Below, in pieces: positions 12,101 through 23,268 of a stretch of 64,000 nt of DNA (position 1 is its first letter; every line of letters starts with the position of its first letter). Position numbers and translations under genes: made by a program. The stretch lies in assembly GCA_024364735.1 (NCBI GenBank), contig JAGFNQ010005198.1, forward strand, positions 982,802 through 1,046,801, written 5' to 3'. The stretch comes from Boesenbergia rotunda. Lineage: Eukaryota > Streptophyta > Magnoliopsida > Zingiberales > Zingiberaceae. The notes beneath the pieces are model-generated. The model saw only the letters and a program-made list of their open reading frames with translations. It had not been told where the DNA came from and did no database searches.

Positions 12101-13223
12101 CCCACCAATGAATCTAAACCCGATTCATTAATTAAGATCCATTCCACTAAAATATCTTAATTGAACTTCCTCACCAACCCCCATATTTTCATATGGGCTC
12201 CACATATTACGAGCCGTCCATCCCCTCGTGTTTAAGATCTCGAATACCCGTTAATTAATTTAAATTATTGACAATTCAAATTAATTAACTTCTGGATCCT
12301 TGATTAGTACCACTAAACCTTATCATCATGCCGGATCAAATCCACCTACAGGGTTTAGCACGATGAACCTTTTGAGCTCATCAAAGGGGGCATCATCATC
12401 CCGACTAACCAGGACATGGATTCCGTCAATAATCAACAACACATCATATTATTAATATTATTTCCCAACTTACCAGGCCTATCGATGTAATAGAATAGAT
12501 CTCACCCATAGGTAAATCGAAGAAACAATAATTAATAATATATGCCCGTTATTATTTCAGGATTAAGAGATGGTACTCCATAATATAAATTGAGGTCCTA
12601 TCTAATTATTGAGTCAGTATAAATTGGATAACCTTAGGTTTTAGTCCTGCTCAATGTACTCAAAGCACACTAGTGTAATTCGATGGTCAAGACAAACCAC
12701 ACTTAATTACACTACAACCATTCCGATGGGTTGTCCAATTCCATCTCGGTTGTGAGCCTCTTATTTATACTAAGCAAGGAACTGATAACATGATCTTCCA
12801 TGTGACACCACACACCATGTTATCTACAATGCAAAGTAATTGGACTTCGTGCATGTACTATTGTAAACAAGCACCTAGTGTAGTTGTGATTCTCTTTTCA
12901 TAACTAAGATGTTCATATAAAGAAATTCATGTCATTCAGTATACACATCTTACAAAGACCAACCACACCTAATTACACTACAACCATCCCGATGGTTTGT
13001 CCAATTCCATCTCGGTTGTGAGCCTCTACTTATACTAGGCAAGGAACTGATACCATGATCTTTCGTGTGACACCACATACCATGTTATCTACAATGCAAA
13101 GTAATGGACTTTTATGCATGTACTAATATAAACTAGCACCTAGTGTAATTGTGATTCTCTTTTCAAAATTTAGATGATCTCATATATAAAAAGAGCAATG
13201 TCTTTTAGTATACACATCTATCA
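9160..13223 (-). repeat. 5' LTR of copia-A, split by a solo LTR
   Basis: The left edge TGTTGGGTATGGCTTGG follows the PBS; the right edge ACATCTATCA is a decayed form of the family terminus (compare TATCCTAACA at 48006). It consists of 9160-11099 and 12960-13223, about 2.2 kb in total, close to the 2030-bp LTR of copia-C. A TATA-like TATATATA on the minus strand lies near 10462. The apparent tandem copies of the 264-bp terminal part come from the nested solo LTR ending in the same sequence. Confidence 0.82.
11100..12954 (-). mobile_element. solo LTR of the copia-A family nested in a copia-A LTR
   Basis: Ends are TGTTGGGTATGG and ACATCTTACA. The flanking 5-mers are GAGAC (11095-11099) and AAGAC (12955-12959), a TSD with one mismatch. 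Removing it restores a continuous LTR, ...GGTCGAGAC then CAACCACACC. It has a minus-strand TATA box (CTATAAATAC, about 12052-12062). At 1855 bp it matches the family LTR length. Confidence 0.8.
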
Positions 13224-13625
13224 TTATTTTCTGAATTCGAATTACATGAGCAGATTAATGGTTCGCTTATGGAGAAAGGTGTGGCTTTGATTGCAGGAAT
13301 GATCAAGATGAAGGCACCAGAATTGGAACCGGATTCTGACTCGGAATCCGAAGAGGAAGGGCTGGTGGAGCCTGTGTACGTCATCCGGAAGCTATTCAGA
13401 GCTTCAATGGTCCAAAAGAAGAAGAAAATGGGACAGCCAAAGGATGATCCGGTTGAACCAAAGAACAAGGCGGACCTCACCTGTTATGGGTGTGGAAAGA
13501 AGGGGCACTTTAAGTCCGAGTTCTCGAACACAAAGGAGACAAAGAAGCAATGGAGGAAGAAGGCATTGCAAGCGACGTGGGACGAGTCGTCTTCAGAATC
13601 GGACAAGGATGAACCAACGCACTCC
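13224..13625 (+). pseudogene. gag: H1 gag, N-proximal surviving part
   Basis: The frame reads (D)ELFSELELHEQ, then an acidic linker (PDSDSESEEE) and a zinc knuckle CYGCGKKGHFKSEF. The last knuckle Cys is Phe, so metal binding is probably lost. It continues KKALQATWDESSSES, matching NA1 gag (about 33330-33720) and SIRE-2 gag. A region present in NA1 (LVRLARSYYKEL) is recognisable but altered here. The frame stops at the copia-B insertion, where ACTCC (13621-13625) is the left TSD. Upstream sequence was displaced by copia-A. Confidence 0.85.
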
Positions 13626-13693
13626 TGTTGGGACCGGGTGCAAGTTGGATCGGAAGAGCACAAGTGGGGGTTGCCAATTCTTAGGATCATCAT
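13626..13693 (+). other. 68-bp extra LTR tip carrying a foreign RNase H fragment
   Basis: The 3' LTR has 68 bases beyond the family terminus at 13694. They begin with the LTR tip TGTTGGGACCGGGTGCA, switch to a plus-strand reading GCKLDRKSTSGGCQFLGSS, then restart the tip. That peptide is a SIRE-type copia RNase H motif (SIRE-2 has GCKLDRKSTSGSCQLLG). The TSD lies outside this extra tip. The 5' LTR (24969) and copia-B2 (49645) lack it. Confidence 0.85.
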
Positions 13694-14809
13694 TGTTGGG
13701 ACCGGATGCATGTTGACATGGATGCGGGTTCGTAATTTTAAAATTAATTACGTGCAGCGGAAGGTTTAGCATAAATAATTTCTCTAATTATTTAACCACA
13801 CATCTAAGCATGCAATTTTATCTTGTGTAGACATGATCATTATTTAAAATTTTGCAGAAACGTAAACTAATTTACGTATTACCTCGCGTAACTCGAAGGA
13901 AGGGACGAGATCCTACCGTAAGCGTCCCTTGGAAGCTCCGCCTCTATTCGCGTCCACGCCGAGTATCTTTGGGATGACATCGCAAAGCCACGAGTTTCAT
14001 GTTCTCGAGAACTACTAGATTCTCCGAGAACGAGACGAGAAAAACCAAGAGAGAAGTCAGAAGACTAACCACAAAAGGATGGCCGGAATCAAAATTCCGT
14101 CGAAGCAAAAAAAGAGGCTTGCGGCAAAAAGATCCTTGCGACAAACTCTAATTCTGGCAGCACCTTCTTCCGGCCAAGAGATGGCCGGAGCTTCCTTCTC
14201 CGGCAGCAGGTGGTGGTCGGCAGGGAAAGGGCAGGGGCGGCCGGCTGGTGCTCCTTCTTCGGGCTAGTTGGCGCACGGCAAGTGTAACGCCCATTTTTTT
14301 TCTTCCATAAAGCGGCGTTACGTTAACATAGGTAGGGCATGTGAACATCATAGTGCAGCGGAATAACTTTAAACTTACACATACATGCACCTAACTACCA
14401 TTCCTAACATAATGGCATGGGAACTTAGCATATTAACTTCATGCTTAGCATCATATCATGTTGTACTTAACATCATGTCATAAAGTCACATAAGTCATCA
14501 TTTAAGCACATGCGTAGCAAATATAAAGTTTAGCATAAGACTCGTAATATATTGTTTCTTGGCCAAGTCACTACCACACACACATTCTTGCCCTCCTGCT
14601 GCTTCCTTGTTGTCCCCTTGCGTGATCTGCGGTATAAGGAAAATAAGACTATAAGCACATAGGCTTAGTAAGACTCTTTCCTACTCACTAAAACCATTCA
14701 TCACTTAATCATAAGCACATGAAACATTAACATAACTTGATGCTCTACATAGGACATATGCATCTAAAATCATTTAGCCTGACATAGTTCTCACATAGTG
14801 CATGAACAT

Positions 14810-15140
14810 AAAATACACTTAACATGGCATAACACATGGCATGAACATAAACATAAATAAACATAACATGACATGATACATGGCATAAACATAAACATAC
14901 ATAAACTTAACATAGCATGATACATGACATAAACATAAATATACATAAGCTTAACATAGCATGATACATGGCATAAACATAAACATACATAACTTAACAT
15001 AGCATGATACATGGCATAAACATAAACATACATAAACTTAACATAGCATGATACATGGCATAAACATAAGACGTTTACTATCATGCATAATTCTTATCAT
15101 GAAACATAAACATAAAACATTACTATCATGGCATTATGCA
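14810..15140. repeat. minisatellite in the gypsy solo LTR
   Basis: Units of roughly 47-50 bp built from ATACATGGCATAAACATAAA and CTTAACATAGCATG recur about six times. Confidence 0.8.
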
Positions 15141-17288
15141 TAACATGAATGAATGCATGAGTCAAATGTATATACATAAGGATGCTTAACTTTTAAAATC
15201 ATACTTTTAAATACTTAAACATAATCATCACATCATTGGGGTCCCCGGCTTGTACCACATACATACATCATGTGCGCGCATCCCTAAGTAAATACGAGGT
15301 AGCTAGTCTCGACCTACTAGGGTAAGGACAGCTACGGTAGTCCCAGAACCATGGACAGCATAGTCGGTAGTCCAAAACTGGGGCGTTCTTAAGGTGCCCA
15401 TCCCTGTTGGACAGCTTTGGTAGTCCCAGAACCGTGGACAGCATAGTCGGTAGTCCAGAATCGGGGCGTTCTTAAGGTGCCCATCCCTTGGACCCATACT
15501 TCGGTCCGGTACAAGCCCATTCATAAAGTAACATAACTTTACATGCTTCATCATTCATAAGACATTCATAGCATACTTATACATAGCATAGCTTTGTTAC
15601 ATGAAGCATGACATAAAGCATACTTGACCTTTCATTGTTCATACTTAATGCATAGCATCATGATGCCTTAAAGGCATGAGCATTATCTTCATTCATAAAA
15701 CATGGCATGCATCTTCATTCATAAAACATGGCATGCTTACATAAAACATCATTCTTGTTCATAGTGCTTGCATTAACTTCATTCATAAACATGACATGCT
15801 TACATAAAACATCATTCTTGTTCATAGTGCTTGCATGATCATGACATATAAGGTAAGCATTGCATTATATTCATTAAACATGACATGTTTACATAGACCA
15901 TTATCCTAATCCATAGAGCTTGCATGATCATGATACATAAGGTAAGCATTGCATTTCATACAGAAGCATGGTATCCATCACAAGCATGCATAGGTAGGAC
16001 TTCTCTAAACATGCTACATACTATCTAAGTGCATGGCATAGCACATAAGACATTCATGAATAAACCCTATTAAGCATGACATCTAACATGAACATACAAA
16101 CATGTAACATAGTACTTAGGGTTAGGGTTATAGGTAACATAATTTCTACCACATGCTTGAACCTTTATATATACATCATAATGAGCCATAAACCATCATT
16201 CTTCAAACCCTAACTCCACCTAAACCCCATCTACATGACTTGGCGCCGAAACTTGTAAGGGAGGGTTCCATCATTCAAATGACATGTAAGGTAGCATAAG
16301 GAAAAGGGACAACCATACATTACCTATAAGGCCATAGGAAGCCATTAGGGCTCATGATTAGGGTTCACCCTAACTTTTAGCCCTACTTTCTAGGGTTGGC
16401 CGAAACCTTACAAGGCCATGGGTACATGGAAAACATTTCATAAAGTTCCCAATTAACCATTAAACACCAACCATACCATACCATAGGGGACTTTGGAACC
16501 CATACTTGAAGTAAACCCTAACTTTTAGCCCAACTTCTCATCTTGGCCAAAACCCTACAAGGGTCACAAGGCTTGTAAAAATTCATATCAATCACCATTA
16601 ACCCCCTTGTAACATGAGGAAACATAAGAAACTTGCTTGAAGAGTTAGATCTAAACCCCAACCATGAAAACATGGTGGTGGCCGAAACCCTAAAGGGTAT
16701 TAGGGTACACCAAAAATTCTCTAAATCCTATTTTATTCTTTATACATCATAAGAGAACATTAGAAAGCATAAGTGAGATTTTTAACATCACCTTGGACCC
16801 AAAACCCATGGTGGCCGAAACCCTAGGGTTAGGGTTCATTACTTTTTTTTCCAACATAAGATCCCATATAAACTTCATATTATGATAACTTCAAGGAGAG
16901 CTATTATACCACAGGTGAGGGAGTCTTACCTTAGATTATCTTGGTTTTAGACCTTAGATTTGGGAGAAGGATGAAGACCTTGTTGCCTTTTGACCACCTC
17001 TAGCCTTTGTAACCTTGAACAAGAACCTTGGATCTTGAAGGAGAGGACTTCTTGTGAACTTTTTCCAAGGAAAACCCCTCCTATGGGGTTCGGCTAGAAG
17101 GAGGAAGAAGGAGAAGAGAAAGGGCTTGGTGGATGAAGAGAAGAGGAATAACTCTTAGGTGTTAAGTTATCTCTCATTTATACACAATAAAGAGGGGCAA
17201 GTGAAGAGACATGGTGCCTCCTCTCATGGTGACTCTTCACTTCCTTTAGCCTTAACAAAAATCTACTTCATTCCCTCATAGCACTCCC

Positions 17289-17358
17289 TTGCTAGGTGAA
17301 TTGGTTAGTGCATACATGGTGGTACAAGAGGTCCAAGGTTCAATCCTTGGTGCATGCA
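17289..17358 (+). other. tRNA-like A/B-box segment in the gypsy solo LTR
   Basis: The A-box-like TAGGTGAATTGGTTAG and the B-box-like AGGTTCAATCC lie about 35 nt apart, and a T-rich run (CATTTTTTTATTTT) starts about 22 nt after the B box, where a Pol III terminator would be. The counterpart is 2351-2418. Confidence 0.5.
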
Positions 17359-19344
17359 CCCATTTTTTTATTTTTATTTTATTTCAAAAATTTCCCTAAA
17401 ACTCACCCATAATCATGCTAATATTCCTAGTTAAAATCCATTTATTTTTATATTAAATTCTACGTAAAATCCACCAATAATCATGGTACTAGAAAGCCCA
17501 TATAAGTCCCATTAGTACTTAGTTTCTCAATTTAAATAAGAAAATCATGGATTTCTAGGCTAAGGTTCGTACTAATATTTCTAGGTCCCTCGGAAAATTA
17601 TCTAGACATGCTCAATATTTTAAAGAAAATATTAAAAAAAATTTCCGGGTCGTTACAGCAAGAAGGGGAGAAGAGAAGGAGAGAAAGAGAGGGAGAGAGC
17701 CTATACCTTCATCTCTTCGATTATCACCCAAGCCTTGCCTTGGGTCCTTTATATAGTGGCCTCTCAACTATCAAGCCTCTCAAATATGGAATAACTTATT
17801 CCATCATGCCAAGTTTGATTTTATATCATGGTTAAAATCATATTTTAATTCATGATAAAAAATCAATCAAGTTCCCTTCTCTCCTATGGAATAAATTTCC
17901 TTATCATGGTAAATCAATCCATGATTGACTTTATAAAATAAACCAATCCATGGTTCATTTTAATTTTCATGAAAAATAAACCAAACATTGGTTTATTATA
18001 TAAAAATTTATATCATCCATAATTTTATAAAACAAACCACACTTGGTTTATTTTATAAATTGAACCAAAACCTTGGTTCTCTCCCTTTGTTGTGGTCGGC
18101 CAAGCAAAGAGGATGGAGGCCCTATTTGGCCGGCCCATCCAAGCCAAGCCCCAATAAATTAAACTTATTTAATTCATCTATTAAGTCTTCAAAAGACTTA
18201 GCCATTTTTTAGATTCCGATGCGTCTTTGAAAAATTCAGATTCGACTTATCGTTTGGCTCAACCAAACCTAATCTCTCTTGATTGGAAAATCCAATTTTC
18301 AACTCATTTTAAATCCCTCGGATTACTCGTAGTGCGTGTGACTAAATAGGATTTCGATTTATGTTGGCCCTCTATAATTAATCAATTATAAAACGATCAT
18401 GAGTGACACCTAGTAGTACATCATGATCCCCAATTAATCGAAAGATCAACGGTTGACCTCAGAAACAATTCTGAAACCCTTCAGCAGCTATAATGAATCA
18501 TGCCCCATTCCCTTCACTATCTTATACCCACTTGGTTCAGGACATGGTCTATATGTGTCAGTCCCCACTAGGCTGAATACGTCACACCTTGCCCAAGTAA
18601 CGTTTTCTCGTCCTACGGATTCTAATTACTCTCATGTATTTAACAGATTCATACTTTGAACATGTCATGCTCTGGCCAGAGGCTTCGAGTAACAATCCGA
18701 CGATAGGCCTCGGGTATACATCTCCTCGCAAGGAGTGGTGAATCCTTTGTAGGCTGTTCAAACATCTTCGGGCACTTCGGCTTATACCCAATCATCCTGG
18801 GTCCACACCTCCTTGGAGATGCTTGCTTAAGATGTCAAAGTATAAGTCTCCATGACCAAGATGACTTGAACACCGCAAGTCAAAGGAACATCGCACTTAA
18901 GCTGCAATAAGAACTTCACTGACATATCTATATGTAGACTACCATATGAAGTTTTACAGCCAGCAACTCCAATGAACTAGTTCCCTTAACTAGCATTTAT
19001 GTTTATCTCCGGACATCTCAAGGTCACCAGCCAGTGAGAATCAGCTGATTATAGAATAACCCATGCTAGTCTCAATAGAATTGATAGTGTACGTATTTAT
19101 CAATTCATCGACTAGGGACAATTTCAATACTTCACAATTGCACATATAGAGATAATCACTAGTTGTGAATTCATCACAAATTCTCTCATGCTGTGAATTG
19201 TATTGCGGACATTCAGTAAATGAGTTTAAGATCTCAATAAAATACACAAACATGTATACTCAAATAGTGAATATTCATTTATTAAAATAAATGATTACAA
19301 TCATAAGGCGATTGCCTTAGGACACTTTTCTCATATCATTAACA

Positions 19345-19357
19345 AACTCCCACTTGG
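19345..19357 (-). other. polypurine tract of copia-B
   Basis: The minus strand reads CCAAGTGGGAGTT, directly followed by the LTR start TGTTAATGATATGAG. Confidence 0.8.
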
Positions 19358-19358
19358 C

Positions 19359-22339
19359 CTAATGCCAATCGCTACGGTACCCAATTCCACAGGCTCTAAC
19401 ATGACCATCAAACTTGCTTTGAGGCAAGGCCTTAGTTAAAGGATCCGCTAAATTCCTTTCAGTGGGAATTTTCTCAATTTGTATATCATTCCTACTTATA
19501 ATCTCTCTGATCAGATGATAGCGGCGAAGCACATGTTTGGATCGCTGATGAGACCTTGGTTCCTTTGCTAGTGCAATAGCTCCATTGTTGTCGCAGTAAA
19601 CCGGTATTGCTTCATCAATGGTTGGAACCACACCAAGTTCTGAGACAAACTTCTTGATCCAGACTGCTTCCTTTGCTGCTTCCGAAGCTGCAATATATTC
19701 CGCTTCCATGGTAGAATCTGCTACGGTGTCTTGCTTGGAACTCTTCCAACTTATTGTGCCTCCATTCAAAATAAATACGTATCCAGACTGAGATTTGGAG
19801 TCATCCTTATCTGTCTGGAAACTGGCATCTGTATACCCACGTATTACCATATCACCTTCTCCATATATTAGGAACACATCCTTAGTGTTTCTTATGTACT
19901 TGAGGATTGTCTTGACAACCGCCCAATGATCTATTCCTAGATCAGACTAGTATCTGCTTGTGACGCTCAGAGAATACGATACATCGGGCCTAGTACATAA
20001 CATAGCATACATGATAGATCCTATCGCGGATGCATAAAGAATCTTATTCATGCAAATCCTCTCGTCTTCTGTGGGCGGACACACAGACTTCGAAAGGTTG
20101 ATCCCATGCCTGATGGGAAGGTACCTTTCTTGGATTCTGACATGCTAAACCTTTTTAGCACTCGGTCTATATATGTTGACTGCGAAAGACCAAGCAACCA
20201 TTTTGATCTATCTCTATAGATTCTAATCCCAAGGATATAGGTTGCTTCACCCAGGTGTTTCATGGAGAAAGTTTTGGACAACCAAATTTTAACTGACTAT
20301 AAGACTGATATATCATTTCCTATAAGTAATATGTCATCGACATATAACACTAGGAATACGACTGCACTCCCACTAACCTTCTTGTACACACAAGGTTCGT
20401 CAGGATTTTGTGAGAAATCAAACTCTTTGATTGTCTCATCAAAACGGATGTTCCAGCTCCTGGATGCTTACTTTAGTCCATATATGGATCGTCGAAGCTT
20501 GCATACTTTGGTTTTATTAACCGATGTGAAACCTTCAGGTTGTATCATGTATACTTCCTCAAGCAGGTTTCCATTAAGGAAAGCTGTTTTCATATCCATT
20601 TGTCATATCTCATAATCATAATGAGCTGTTATGGCCAGAAGCATCCGAATGGATTTAAGCATAGCTACTAGCGAATAGGTTTCGTCCTAATCAATTCCTT
20701 GTTTCTGACGATATCCTTTTGCCACTAATCTAGCCTTAAAGGTAATAACATTACCTTCCATGTCAGTTTTCTTCTTGAAAACCCACTTGCACCCTATGGG
20801 CTTAATCCCTTCAGGTGGGTTAACCAAGTCCCATTCTTGATTTTTGTACATGGAATCCATTTCCGACTTCATGGCTTCAAGTCATTCATCCCTTTCTGAA
20901 TTTTTCAGAACATCTTCATAACTTATAGGTTCGTTATCGTTAATGAGTAACACGTCGTTCGATTCACTTATGAGAAATCCGTATCTCTCTGGAATATTGC
21001 GTGTCCTATCAGACCTACGAAGAAGTGGTGTTGTTTTAGGTTCAACTGATAGCTCATCATTATGAGTTATTGGTTATGGGTCTAGACTAGGTGTCTCTGT
21101 AATGTCTATTGGAGTTTCTCGAACTTCTTCAAGTTCAATGCTACTCCCACTGTTTTCTTGTAAAAGAAATTATTTTTCTAGAAATACAGAATGCCTTGAA
21201 ACAAACACCTTTTGTTCCAAGGGATGATAGAATTTGTAACCTTTCGTTTCCTTAGGGTATCCAATAAATAGACATTTATCAGACATAGCATCCAATTTGT
21301 CTGATACAGTCCGCTTTACATAAGCAGGACAACCCCATATCTTTAGGTGAGATAAATGAGGTTTCTTACTATTCCACGTCTTATATGGAGTAGTAGAGAC
21401 TACCTTGGTCGGGACTCTGTTTAGTAAGTAAACAGCTGTCTTGAGCGCATAGCCCCAAAAGGATTTTGGAAGAGTTGCATGATTCATCATATATCTAACC
21501 ATGTCCATCAAGGTTCGGTTACGCCTCTCAGATACACCATTATGCTGTGGTGTATATGGCGGAGTCCATTGATACAATATCCCATTGTCCCTAAGATAAT
21601 CTTGAAACTCTTGACTTAAGTATTCACCACCCCGATCGGATCAAAGTATCTTAATACTTTTGCCAAGCTGTTCCTCTACTTCATTTCTGAACTCTTTGAA
21701 TTTCTCAAAAGCTTCATATTTGTCTTTCATCAAGAACACATACCCGAATCGTGAGTGATCATCGATAAAGGTAATGAAGTAGCTATAGCCTCCTTGTGCA
21801 AGAGTTGACATTGGTCCACATACATCAGTATGTATTAGACCAAGCAATTCTCCCACTGGTTTACCTTTTCCGGAAAAGGGTAATTTGGTCATCTTGCCTT
21901 TTAATCATGATTTGCATGTATCAAATGAACCGGGTTCAAATGATTCCAGAATTCCACATCGGTGTAATTTGGTCATGCGTTTCTTACTTACATGGCCAAG
22001 ACGACAATGCCACATATAGGACTCTATTTGATTATCTATTCATGTACGTTTGTTACTAACTTCGATATTGAAAACGTCACCGGATAAATCTAACGTGTAG
22101 ATACCATTACATAAAGTTCCGGTCCCATAAAGAACACCATTTAAAGTTATGTAACAGAAATTGTTACTAAAAGTTAAATGATAACCCTTTTCATTTAAGC
22201 ATGAAATAGATACAATGTTCTTTATTAACGAAGAAACAAAATAACAATTATCTAATTCTAAGACAAGTCCACTAGGGAGCTTTAGCAAATATGTTCCGAT
22301 GGCAATAGCAGCAATCTTTGCTCCATTTCTAACTCGCAA
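19359..22339 (-). pseudogene. pol: copia-B pol (protease/IN/RT/RNase H), broken
   Basis: Pol supplies protease, integrase, reverse transcriptase and RNase H. On the minus strand: pre-integrase region 22339-22040; integrase pieces 21892-21641 (IHTDVCGPM, first Asp) and 21577-21170 (QHNGVSERRNRT, catalytic Glu). Between them one codon before DRGG reads TGA where copia-B2 has CGA, a CpG-decay type stop next to the second catalytic Asp. RT pieces follow near 20872-20687 (GCKWVFKKKTDMEG) and 20281-20048 (FSMKHLGEATYILGIRIYR); the YVDD codons near 20335 are intact. RNase H occupies 19877-19359 (YTDASFQ; DSTMEAEY; LADPLTKALP). Several frameshifts and stops separate these pieces. Confidence 0.9.
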
Positions 22340-22503
22340 TGTCGCTTCTCCCTTGACGAGTCTTCTTCTATTCCTTAGCCCCTGTATGTCATTACATATA
22401 TGTGAGCTACACCCAGTATCAAGTGCCCAGGTGTCCTAGGAAATAGAGTGACATTCAATAACAAGGATACCTGAAGAGGATGGGGCATCGGATGCCTTCT
22501 TCT

Positions 22504-23268
22504 TCAGGGACTCAAGATAAACATTGCAGTTTCTTCACCAGTGACCCTCCTTGCCGCAGTGATGGCAAGTGCCTTTTGGTGCCTTTTCAATCTTTTTGCC
22601 CTTTTTCTTCCTTCCCTTATTTTGTTCTTTGGGCTTCCTCTTAGAGCCTTTCTTTGAGGAACCGTCTTCTGATCCTGCTTTATAGTAGGCTCTACAGTCT
22701 TCAGCAGGTTAAGCAACTCAGGAATGGTAGTCTCTAGTTTGTTCATCCGATAGTTCATCACAATCTGTGAGTAACTCTTGGGCAAACAATGCAGAATTAT
22801 GTCAATACTTACTTCATGATCCATTGCAAATCCGAGTGTGCTTAGTCGCTCAATGTACCCCAACATCTTCAACACAAACTGTGAAACAGAAGTGCCTTCC
22901 TGCATCTTAGAGGTGAAGAGGAGTCTGGAGACCTCAAACCTTTCGGATCTCGCCTGCTCGTCAAACAACTCATGAAGATGGAAGACGATGGTATGAGCAT
23001 CCATATGCTCATGCTGCTTTTGTAGCTCAGGTACCATAGCGGCCAGCATGATGTAACTTGCAAGTTCAGAATCGACCACATGTTTCTGATAGGCCACTAA
23101 CTGGTCTGAAGTTGCATCTTCAGGAGGATGGTTGGGAAGTTGTTCTTCAAGGACATAAGCAAGCTTTTCTGCCTTGAGGACTATCCTCAGGTTTCGAAGC
23201 CAGTCCATGAAGTTTGGCCCAGTCAGCTTATTGGTGTCCAAAATGGAATGCAAATTCAGAGAAGACAT
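22504..23268 (-). pseudogene. gag: copia-B gag, frameshifted before the zinc knuckle
   Basis: This 254-codon frame starts MSSLNLHSILDTNKLTGPN, then WLRNLRIVLKAEK, and contains the conserved FVLKMLGYIERL and SYSQIVMNYRMNKLE stretches of copia Gag. Near 22580 the frame leaves the true reading: the knuckle CHHCGKEGHW..NC lies at about 22520-22566 in another frame and itself carries a stop. The start codon choice rests on the homologous first residues of copia-A and copia-C gag and the leader before it. It is probably unable to package RNA. Confidence 0.88.

Larger units (their letters stand above)
5882..13223 (-). mobile_element. copia-A: Ty1/copia element, 5' part
   Basis: Minus-strand order from right to left is: 5' LTR (13223 to 9160), PBS, leader, gag start (8094). 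Gag is then interrupted by a solo LTR (5938-7797) and by the gypsy element at 5881; the rest of copia-A is left of the window. The right end abuts the H1 gag, with TTATT (13224-13228) as the predicted TSD. Its gag start and LTRs match copia-C (plus strand, from 40738), so both belong to one family. The exact copia lineage is uncertain (Tork/Angela-like). Confidence 0.85.
14283..17657 (-). mobile_element. Tekay-like gypsy solo LTR (3375 bp) with TSD GCAAG
   Basis: Plus-strand ends are TGTAACGCCC and GGGTCGTTACA; reversed, they match the LTR at 1867-5881. A perfect TSD GCAAG occupies 14278-14282 and 17658-17662. The sister LTR of copia-B has the unoccupied site near 25549-25560 (CGCACGACAAGAAGG). 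Inside are repeats of ACATAAACATAAACATACAT (about 14810-15110), two copies of a segment containing GGGCGTTCTTAAGGTGCCC (about 15380-15490), and the tRNA-like segment. Confidence 0.95.
13626..19344 (-). repeat. 3' LTR of copia-B, split by a gypsy solo LTR
   Basis: The plus-strand ends are TGTTGGGACCGG and ATCATTAACA. Without the 68-bp tip and the 3380-bp insertion it is 2269 bp, against 2270 bp for the 5' LTR after the same subtraction. A minus-strand TATA (CTATATAAA) lies near 17748-17756. The PPT adjoins at 19345. Confidence 0.9.

Noticed and set aside
9160..13223. Tandem LTR duplication by unequal recombination
   Set aside because: The inner borders have family termini and a near-perfect 5-bp TSD, better explained by a nested solo LTR.
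14791..15084. 97-codon minus-strand frame of Tyr/Met/Cys repeats
   Set aside because: Translation of the ACATAAACATA minisatellite in a solo LTR.
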